Shown piece by piece: positions 57,822-64,000 of a DNA stretch of 64,000 nucleotides. Source of the DNA: CAWBXL01 sp963837365 (lineage in GTDB: Bacteria; Acidobacteriota; Terriglobia; Terriglobales; Acidobacteriaceae); the NCBI GenBank assembly GCA_963837365.1, contig CAWIMW010000001.1, positions 1 to 64,000 on the forward strand, written 5' to 3'. The translations under genes were made by a program, and so were the position numbers. The notes under the pieces are model-generated. The model ran no database searches. It was given only the letters and a program-made list of their open reading frames with translations, and was not told the origin of the DNA. Within the stretch, counting starts at the first letter, position 1. Every line of letters starts with the position of its first letter.

Positions 57822-57973
57822 TCACTCTCAAAATAAATTGCCCTGGCGGAGGAGAGTAAGGCGAGAACTGATCCTAAGATGCCGAGATTCCAAGGTCAAT
57901 GGAACAATTGCTGTAGGTTAATAGTATCTAGAGTTGTATAGCTATAGGATATATCTAGCACTATAGTGGAAGC
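57822..57973. promoter_or_regulatory. divergent control region of the phage island
   Basis: AT-rich spacer between the repressor and the first leftward gene. It holds the palindrome TATAGCTATA (57937-57946), a second CTATAG at 57961 and related ATCTAGA/ATCTAG words at 57926 and 57952, which are candidate operator half-sites. Exact promoter boxes are not certain. Confidence 0.55.
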
Positions 57974-58687
57974 ATGAAATTCAGTACGCTCCAAGACAAC
58001 CTGCGCAGAATCTTGTGGGCGCGGATTGCCAAAGGTGAACTTACGGGATTGCATCTGGCGGAACAAACCGGGTTCAGGCAAGCTCACATTTCAAATTTCC
58101 TGAACCGGAAAAGAGGCCTAAGCCTGGAAGGTATGGATAGGGTCCTCAAGGGAGAGCGGCTTTCCGTGCTTGACCTGCTGGATCCCCAGGAAGTGAACCG
58201 CCGCGCCAGCATCTTGCCCTCTGGCGACGCACAGTTTGAAACCGTGTGTCTGGTGGATGCGGTAAATGCGGCAAAACCAATCATTATGAAAATGCATGTG
58301 ATCGGCATTCATAAGTTTAATAAGATATTTCTAAACAAATTGCGCGTCGATTCAGAGGGCGATCGCGAGAACTGGGAGCGTTTTTTGGTCATTAAAGCCG
58401 ACGGCAGGGAGGGAATGAGCATGTTCCCGCGCCTTCTCCCAGGTGCGTCGGTGCTGCTCGATCGTCACTACAACTCACTCCGACCCTATCGCAAGCATGA
58501 TTCCAATATGTACGCCGTCTACAAAAGCGGAAGCTGTACCTTAAAATATGTAGAAATAGCGGGCTCGAACCTAATACTCCGGCCGCATAACCACCATTAC
58601 CCAGTAGAAGTCATGCCCCTTCAGAATGGGAAGAAGGCAAGGGAATACATCATCGGCAGGGTTTGCCACGTAGGCATAGAAGCTTAG
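57974..58687 (+). CDS. phage-type repressor with XRE helix-turn-helix and S24/LexA-like domain
   Basis: 237 residues. An N-terminal helix-turn-helix (GLHLAEQTGFRQAHISNFLN, about residues 24-45) is followed by a linker. The C-terminal domain has GMSMFPRLLPGASVLLDRHY near residue 148, matching the S24 SM.P serine motif, and a Lys in CTLKYVEIAG near 193. In this family a Ser-Lys pair allows self-cleavage after DNA damage; the usual Ala-Gly cleavage site is not obvious, so cleavage is uncertain. It is divergent from the leftward operon and probably keeps it silent. Confidence 0.8.
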   Translation: MKFSTLQDNLRRILWARIAKGELTGLHLAEQTGFRQAHISNFLNRKRGLSLEGMDRVLKGERLSVLDLLDPQEVNRRASILPSGDAQFETVCLVDAVNAAKPIIMKMHVIGIHKFNKIFLNKLRVDSEGDRENWERFLVIKADGREGMSMFPRLLPGASVLLDRHYNSLRPYRKHDSNMYAVYKSGSCTLKYVEIAGSNLILRPHNHHYPVEVMPLQNGKKAREYIIGRVCHVGIEA

Positions 58688-58693
58688 TGGAAT

Positions 58694-59449
58694 TTAGTCC
58701 GCTTTTTTGGCCGTGCGCTCATCCTTCGCAATCACACCGTCTTTGATGTTAATGACGCGGTGCGCGTATTCAGCGATATCGTGCTCGTGGGTGACCAGAA
58801 CGATGGTGTTCCCCTGGGCCTGGAGCCGATCGAACAAGGCCATAATTTCATTTCCAGTCTGGGAATCGAGGTTGCCGGTGGGTTCATCGGCCAGGATGAT
58901 GGAGGGGCGGTTGACCAGCGCGCGGGCAATGGCTACGCGTTGCCGCTGTCCACCAGAAAGCTCATTCGGCTTGTGCATCATTCTCGATTCCATGCCCACA
59001 GAAGCCAGAGCTTCCTTGGCGCGGTCGGCCCGGTCGTGACTGGGGACGCCGGCATAGATCAGTGGCAACTCGACGTTGTGAAGGGCAGTGGCCCTGGCCA
59101 GCAAGTTGAAAGTCTGGAAGACAAAGCCAATTTCTTTATTGCGAATCCGCGCCAGTTCGTCGTCATCCAGTTCACTGACCAGCTGATGGTTCAACCAATA
59201 TTGTCCCTGGCTGGGAGAGTCCAGACACCCGATCAGGTTCATCAGTGTCGACTTGCCCGAGCCCGACGGCCCCATAATCGCCACATATTCGCTTCGGCGA
59301 ATCTGCAAATTCACCCCGCGCAAAGCATGCACCTGCTGCTCCGACCCCATGTCATAGGTCTTCCACAGGTCCTGCGTAGCGATCATGCACGCATCGGGAG
59401 GGGCCGACACCACGGGTTGCGAAATATTGATCACTTCTGCGGTCGCCAT
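58694..59449 (-). CDS. ABC transporter ATP-binding protein (MacB/LolD type)
   Basis: About 251 residues. Walker A GPSGSGKSTLMNLIGCLD is near residue 53, signature LSGGQRQRVAIARAL near 155, Walker B IILADEPTGNLDSQ near 175, with the H-loop VLVTHEHD. The short sequence and loop pattern place it in the MacB/LolD group that works with FtsX-like permeases. It follows the membrane fusion gene by 77 bases. ATG 59449 has AGGAG before it. The expected permease is not found; next comes the phage island. Confidence 0.93.
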   Translation of the reverse strand: MATAEVINISQPVVSAPPDACMIATQDLWKTYDMGSEQQVHALRGVNLQIRRSEYVAIMGPSGSGKSTLMNLIGCLDSPSQGQYWLNHQLVSELDDDELARIRNKEIGFVFQTFNLLARATALHNVELPLIYAGVPSHDRADRAKEALASVGMESRMMHKPNELSGGQRQRVAIARALVNRPSIILADEPTGNLDSQTGNEIMALFDRLQAQGNTIVLVTHEHDIAEYAHRVINIKDGVIAKDERTAKKAD

Positions 59450-59526
59450 TTTTTTCTCCTGGTCTTGGGCCACTAACACGCTCTCTGGGTTACTTCCATT
59501 GCTTGGACGGTCAATCTGGTCAAAGG

Positions 59527-60909
59527 TTACGAGTTCCCCACCTTCGGCGCGGCGTTGTCCACCTTGACGCTGGTTCCCGGTTTAATTGTCCGCAATACCT
59601 TATAACTTCCGGTGACGATCTCATCGCCTTCCTTTAATCCTTTGAGCACTTCGATGTCCGTGGTACCGGCCACACCGGTTTCGACCGGCTCAAACTCCAC
59701 TTTCTTGTTGCGCAGCACGAACGCACCCTGAATTTCTTTTTTCTCTGTATCTTTCGATGCGGAGTCCGCTGGAGGCGCAGCCTGCACAGATCCAGAACCC
59801 TTCCCGGCTGGTTTCAACTCGTCTTCACGCCGCACCACCAGCGCCTGAATCGGAATCGACAGCGCGTTGGTCCTTGAAGCTGTCGTGATCTTGGCCGTCG
59901 CCGATAGTCCTGGCCGGAGATTGACCGGAGGATCGGACAAAGTCACGATCACTTTGAAATCCTTGGCTTCCTGGCTGGCGCTGGTTTGCTGCGAAGTTGA
60001 AACCCCAGTCGAGCGCACAATTGCGTTATCGCCGATTTCTGATACGACCGCTTTGAAAATTTTTTTGGGAAGCGCGTCAATGGTGACTTCGGCAGGCTGA
60101 CCCAGCTTTACATTGACAATGTCCGTTTCATCCACGCGAACTTCCGCGGTGATTACGGACATGTCCGCCAGAGTCATGAGCGTACTGCCCGGAGAATTCT
60201 GAATTCCCACGACTACGGTCTCGCCTTCGCGCACGGGGAGATTGGTGATTGTCCCGGGAAACGGGGCCTGATAAACGGTTTTCTGCAAAACATCCGCGGC
60301 CCGGGTCAGATTCGCTCGAATCTGCGAAATATGCATGTCGGCAGAATCTTTCTGCGCTCTGGCCTGTGCCACTCGGGCTTGCGCCTGCGCCAGGCCGGCG
60401 TCGGCAGTTTGCCAGGCGGCGTTACTGGCATCGTATTCCGATTTCGCAATGAGGGCGGCCTTGTAGAGGCCCTGGGCACGTTCCCAGTCAAGCTTGGCGC
60501 GTTCGTAGTCAGACTTGGCCCGGTTTAGATCGGCGAGAGAAGTTCTTAATCCGGCTTCGGCCGCAACTGCGTCCGTTGTGGCCGCATCCAGTGAAGCCCG
60601 GGTGGCGTTTACGTCCGCCGACGACTGGACATTCTCTAACTGGGCCAGCATCTGCCCTTGTTTGACCTTGTCGCCTTCTTTTACATACAGCTTGGTGATC
60701 TTGCCGAATGCATTGGCCCCGATGTTGACATAGGTCTTCGGCTTTATTTCTCCTGAAGCACTCACTACGGAGGCTAGGTCCTTCAGTTGGGCCTTAGCGG
60801 TTTGCACCGTAACTAAGTTCTTTTTACTCTGATAGACCGTCACGCCGATGATGCTCACAACCACAACCATCACCCCGGCGCCAATCGCGATTTTCTTCCA
60901 GGTGCTCAT
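59527..60909 (-). CDS. HlyD/MacA-type membrane fusion protein
   Basis: 460 residues. N-terminal membrane anchor (residues 5-27), a lipoyl/barrel-sandwich half (GKITKLYVKEGDKVKQGQML near 67), a long coiled-coil hairpin (about 95-205), the second half (YQAPFPGTITNLPVREGETV near 212), then beta-barrel and membrane-proximal parts. A Lys/Ser-rich insert is at about 365-395. It forms the periplasmic part of a tripartite exporter with the ATPase downstream. The substrate is unknown. Confidence 0.92.
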   Translation of the reverse strand: MSTWKKIAIGAGVMVVVVSIIGVTVYQSKKNLVTVQTAKAQLKDLASVVSASGEIKPKTYVNIGANAFGKITKLYVKEGDKVKQGQMLAQLENVQSSADVNATRASLDAATTDAVAAEAGLRTSLADLNRAKSDYERAKLDWERAQGLYKAALIAKSEYDASNAAWQTADAGLAQAQARVAQARAQKDSADMHISQIRANLTRAADVLQKTVYQAPFPGTITNLPVREGETVVVGIQNSPGSTLMTLADMSVITAEVRVDETDIVNVKLGQPAEVTIDALPKKIFKAVVSEIGDNAIVRSTGVSTSQQTSASQEAKDFKVIVTLSDPPVNLRPGLSATAKITTASRTNALSIPIQALVVRREDELKPAGKGSGSVQAAPPADSASKDTEKKEIQGAFVLRNKKVEFEPVETGVAGTTDIEVLKGLKEGDEIVTGSYKVLRTIKPGTSVKVDNAAPKVGNS

Positions 60910-61275
60910 GGTTCCTCTGAATCGGAAGGTAACAACTCAAATTTACGCTATGGCCCTACACCTTGCAGATGCCCAACCCGTCAGAAGACATTCATGTTAA
61001 GTGGTACGTTCCGTAGCGGGGAAAGTTCCCTCGGGCCTTCGGATACATGTCATCAGGCAAGGGGGTAAGCAAACGTGATTGCCTCATACGATTATAACCT
61101 GCATGGCCACGGTTCCGGCGAGAGCGTCTGTATGTACTCTTCTGTAAACTGTTGAAAGATCGGTGTCTGACCGGGACATTTTTATCATAAGCCAGCCAAC
61201 CTTCCGTCTTGCTTTGGCATTCGTACGACGGTAGAATAAGCAAGCGATTGTACGTCTCAAGGAGTACCCTCCTCT
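60910..61275. other. intergenic region between divergent genes
   Basis: 366 bases between the membrane fusion gene (leftward) and the GWxTD gene (rightward). It should hold both promoters, but no clear -35/-10 pair stands out. One open frame on the minus strand (60992-61243) has no start context or family resemblance. AAGGAG at 61259 is the ribosome-binding site of the GWxTD gene. Confidence 0.4.
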
Positions 61276-62991
61276 ATGGTGCTTTCAGGTTCCCGCAACT
61301 TTCTTATCTTCTTGACTTCAATAGGTCTTATCGGCGGTCTTGCCGCCCAGACCGGAACTCAGCAAAGCACAGACCAGAGGACGGCAGCGGCTTCTCATAA
61401 GGAAGTAGATCCTCTGAAGCGCCCAGTCAGCGACAAGCAAAGACGCGAAAACGCCAAATCACTGCGGCACGAATTGAGCAAAGATCAGAGCAATTGGCTC
61501 AATCAGGATGTGGCTTACATCATCAGCGACGAGGAACGGGCCGCGTTCAAGCAACTCTCCAACGACGAAGAGCGCGATCAGTTTATTGAAGCCTTCTGGC
61601 AGCGCCGCGACCCTACTCCCGACACCGAAGAAAACGAGTTCAAGGAAGAACACTACCGCAGGATTGCATACGCCAATGATCACTTTCCGGCGGGGATCCC
61701 TGGGTGGAAAACAGACCGGGGACGCATGTACATCATGTATGGCCCGGCCGATGAAATTGAGTCACACCCGTCCGGCGGGACCTACGAGCGCCCCATTGAT
61801 GAAGGTGGCGGCAGCACTTCCACCTATCCTTTTGAAGATTGGCGCTATCGCTACATTGAGGGAATTGGGCAGGAAGTCATCATCGAATTTGTGGATACCT
61901 GCATGTGCGGCGACTATCACATGACGATGGATCGTGGTGAGAAGGACGCTCTCATGCATGTGCCGGGGGCCGGTTTGACCATGTACGAACAAATGAACGG
62001 GGGCAATAAGGCCGGGCGCTTTAGTGGGGGTGGGCTGGAGACACTGGGTGTCAACCCTGCTATGAGCGATGCTCAGACCAAGCAATTTGACCGGCTGGAG
62101 CAGTTTGCAAAATTAAATCGTCCACCTCAGGTCAAATTCAAAGACTTGGAAGAAGTGGTGAGCCACAAAATCAATGTGAACCTGATGCCGTTTGATGTTC
62201 GCGCTGATTTCGTGAAGATCACCAGCGATACCATCCTGGTTCCAATAACAGTACAGGTCAAGAATCGCGACATCACTTTCGTAAACAAAGACGGCATACA
62301 GCGCGGCGTGCTCAATATCTTCGGGCGCGTTACTAATTTATCGGGGAGAATCATTCAGACTTTCGAGGACACGGTTCAGAATGATGTCCCTGCTGAACTC
62401 TTACCCAAGGTGGCAGAGAATGCTTCGATTTATTGGAAGGCGTTGCCGTTAAGGCCGGGCCTTTATCGCCTGGACATCGTGGTCAAAGATGTGAACGGCG
62501 ATCGAGTTGGGACCTGGAATAATCGTCTCCCAGTCCCCAATTTCGAGGATGATCGCCTGGCCTCGTCCTCGTTGATTCTTGCCGACCAAATGGAACCAGT
62601 TCCCGCAAAGACCATCGGAACGGGAAATTTTGTAATCGGGGCCATGAAAGTTCGTCCGCGGGTGGCGCCCTCGGATGGCAAACCGGCAGTGTTCAAGCGT
62701 GGCCAGAAGGTAAATTTTTGGATGCAGGTTTACAATTTAGGGGTGGACGATAAGACGCATAAACCTTCAGCCACGGTCGAGTACGACATCACGAACACGG
62801 CAACCAAGAAAGAGATCGTTCATACGGTAGAATCAACCGATAAAATGGGCAACCTCGGCGACCAAATGACCCTGCAAAAGACACTTGCGTCGGCCGCGCT
62901 TGACCCAGGGGTGTATCGTATCCAGATTAAGGTGAATGACAACATCTCCAAGCAAACCCTGGTTACTCCGGCAGAATTTGCTGTAGAGTAA
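61276..62991 (+). CDS. GWxTD domain-containing secreted protein
   Basis: 571 residues with a signal peptide (FLIFLTSIGLIGGLAAQ). The GWxTD signature appears as PGWKTDRGRMYIMYGPADEI near residue 140, preceded by LSNDEERDQFIEAFWQRRDP. A beta-rich C-terminal half carries sandwich-like repeats (YRLDIVVKDVNGDRVGTWNN, VYRIQIKVNDNISKQT). These proteins are frequent in Acidobacteriota and related groups and their role is unknown. It is followed by a carboxypeptidase-like protein gene, 33 bases on, probably in one operon. Confidence 0.9.
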   Translation: MVLSGSRNFLIFLTSIGLIGGLAAQTGTQQSTDQRTAAASHKEVDPLKRPVSDKQRRENAKSLRHELSKDQSNWLNQDVAYIISDEERAAFKQLSNDEERDQFIEAFWQRRDPTPDTEENEFKEEHYRRIAYANDHFPAGIPGWKTDRGRMYIMYGPADEIESHPSGGTYERPIDEGGGSTSTYPFEDWRYRYIEGIGQEVIIEFVDTCMCGDYHMTMDRGEKDALMHVPGAGLTMYEQMNGGNKAGRFSGGGLETLGVNPAMSDAQTKQFDRLEQFAKLNRPPQVKFKDLEEVVSHKINVNLMPFDVRADFVKITSDTILVPITVQVKNRDITFVNKDGIQRGVLNIFGRVTNLSGRIIQTFEDTVQNDVPAELLPKVAENASIYWKALPLRPGLYRLDIVVKDVNGDRVGTWNNRLPVPNFEDDRLASSSLILADQMEPVPAKTIGTGNFVIGAMKVRPRVAPSDGKPAVFKRGQKVNFWMQVYNLGVDDKTHKPSATVEYDITNTATKKEIVHTVESTDKMGNLGDQMTLQKTLASAALDPGVYRIQIKVNDNISKQTLVTPAEFAVE

Positions 62992-63024
62992 TCCGAACGC
63001 TTGGTCTCCCATGAGGTGGTGGTC

Positions 63025-64000
63025 ATGCTCCGCAAGCTCGGATGCCTGCTAGTTGCAGTCGGGCTCGTCCTTCCCGCTGTCGCGGCCGATAAGGCCGGGA
63101 CCATCTCAGGATACGTACGTACGGTCAACGGCGCTCCGCAGATGGGTGCCATGGTGGAAGTGGTCGGTTCTGCTCTGCATTCCTTGCGTGTGTTTACTGA
63201 TGAGAAAGGCTTTTACTCTGCCGCCGGGCTACTGCCCGGCGTTTATAGCGTCCGGGTATCTGCGCCTACTTTTTTGAGCCAGTGGAAGGAACGGGTCGGC
63301 CTGAAAGCCGGCGGAAATATCACCGTTAATCTGACTCTGACTACCCTGTTCGATGCCCTCCAGTTAGCCAATTCCAATTCCGCCGGCGACGAGGATGACT
63401 GGAAGTGGGTCCTGCGTTCGGCTTCCAACCGCCCGATTCTGCGCTTGCGCGATGACGGTACGCCAGTATTGGCATCGAAAGATGGCAAGAACCACGAGCT
63501 CAAAGGCACGGTCGCATTCATGGCAGGCGCACCTTCCGACGGGTACGGCAGCGCTGCCGATATGAGCACGGATTTCAAAGTCGAGAGATCTGTTTTCTCA
63601 ACCAGTACAGTCGGTTTGCAGGGCAACGTTGGATATAACGGGGCTTCCAGCGTCCTGCGCGCGTCGTATACCCACAAAATGATGGATGGTTCCGGACCGG
63701 AATTGGCGTTCACTGCGCGCCGCCTGCCGGCCCCGGATTTCACCGGCAACAATGCGCTGCAAGCGCTTTCTCTGACAACATCGGACAGGATCATTCTGGG
63801 AGATGTGCTGGAGCTTAAATTTGGCAGCGAACTACAGACCATCCAATTTATGGGCCGCTTGAATGCGTTTCTGCCGTTTGGATCGGTAGGCGTGCACTTG
63901 TCCCCGAATACTATCGTCGAATACGGCTACACCACCTCGTTGCCCAACACGCGGATGGAAAAGGGTTTTGACACCTCTCCTGCCGACTTGAGCGAGTCAG
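63025..64000 (+). CDS. carboxypeptidase-like domain outer-membrane protein, cut by the window end
   Basis: At least 325 residues, open at the end of the window. Signal peptide (MLRKLGCLLVAVGLVLPAVA, cleaved near AAD). A carboxypeptidase regulatory-like domain (GTISGYVRTVNGAPQMGAMV, then TDEKGFYSAAGLLPGVYSVR) lies at about 30-110. After this come strands such as VGLQGNVGYNGASSVLRASY that look like beta-barrel or adhesin-type segments. The plan fits acidobacterial outer-membrane receptors or surface proteins; without the rest, transport function cannot be claimed. Confidence 0.85.
   Translation, partial: MLRKLGCLLVAVGLVLPAVAADKAGTISGYVRTVNGAPQMGAMVEVVGSALHSLRVFTDEKGFYSAAGLLPGVYSVRVSAPTFLSQWKERVGLKAGGNITVNLTLTTLFDALQLANSNSAGDEDDWKWVLRSASNRPILRLRDDGTPVLASKDGKNHELKGTVAFMAGAPSDGYGSAADMSTDFKVERSVFSTSTVGLQGNVGYNGASSVLRASYTHKMMDGSGPELAFTARRLPAPDFTGNNALQALSLTTSDRIILGDVLELKFGSELQTIQFMGRLNAFLPFGSVGVHLSPNTIVEYGYTTSLPNTRMEKGFDTSPADLSES

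Larger units (their letters stand above)
36579..58687 (-). mobile_element. phage-derived island (prophage, remnant or GTA-like element)
   Basis: A block of leftward genes with a complete head module in canonical order (terminase, portal, protease-scaffold, capsid, connectors), tail/baseplate-like genes and early regulatory genes, headed by a divergent S24-type repressor. I find no integrase, excisionase, recognisable tape measure or endolysin, no replication genes, and no flanking direct repeats. The left boundary is taken after the E2 gene and the right boundary at the repressor stop; both are approximate. Confidence 0.8.

Noticed and set aside
36517..58693. Attachment sites flanking the island
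   Set aside because: I compared the two edges by eye and saw no shared direct repeat of useful length, and no tRNA gene at either edge.
60992..61243. 83-codon minus-strand frame before the GWxTD gene
   Set aside because: No ribosome-binding site, no family likeness, and it fills a space expected to hold divergent promoters.
1..64000. CRISPR array
   Set aside because: The repeats present are palindromic or tandem without regularly spaced unique spacers, and no cas genes are seen.

Overview
This 64 kb window looks like a chromosomal segment of an acidobacterium, probably class Terriglobia. The grounds are a GWxTD-domain secreted protein followed by an N-terminal carboxypeptidase-like repeat protein at the right end, moderately high GC, many dispersed palindromic intergenic repeats, and core proteins (RpoD, DnaG, MutS2, HemB, pyruvate dehydrogenase complex) of that general type. 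The assignment is inference; no 16S gene is present.

Layout. 1-6.9 kb is an accessory stretch: tandem repeats, an unrecognised three-gene leftward operon with a membrane protein, a tandemly duplicated VapC toxin with one antitoxin, and a divergent second Phd-VapC pair. 7-13.6 kb holds dnaB, a candidate 6S-like RNA and an RND efflux pair. 14-19 kb holds a broken ParD-ParE pair, rpoD and dnaG, and between them a tRNA gene with an 8/4 acceptor/T-arm, a six-base-pair D stem, a long variable arm, G73 and anticodon GCG, the layout of the so-called allo-tRNAs. 19-22 kb has a HipA-like kinase/DUF3037 pair and a DUF2971 gene. 22-27.8 kb has mutS2, hemB and small membrane or zinc-ribbon genes. 28-36.5 kb is a rightward pyruvate dehydrogenase neighbourhood (lpdA, lipB, E1 alpha, E1 beta, E2) interleaved with an ankyrin lipoprotein and a cytochrome c.

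36.5-58.7 kb is a phage-derived island. It runs leftward from a divergent S24-type repressor through early genes, two very large secreted fibre or beta-helix proteins, terminase, portal, protease-scaffold, capsid, connectors and tail/baseplate-like genes to small membrane proteins. I see no integrase, recognisable tape measure or endolysin, so it may be defective, domesticated or GTA-like. It sits directly beside an ABC exporter pair (membrane fusion protein plus ATPase) that lacks its permease within the window. The right end has the GWxTD protein and a truncated outer-membrane-type protein.

Two window-wide themes stand out. First, families of palindromic repeats lie between genes, at start and stop codons, and in two cases inside the open frames of mutS2 and dnaG without closing them. 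Second, single-base indels, often in homopolymers, break dnaG, lipB, E1 beta, the ankyrin gene, terminase, portal, protease and scaffold. So many hits in housekeeping genes point to sequence error rather than decay; the annotation below joins such fragments into single genes.
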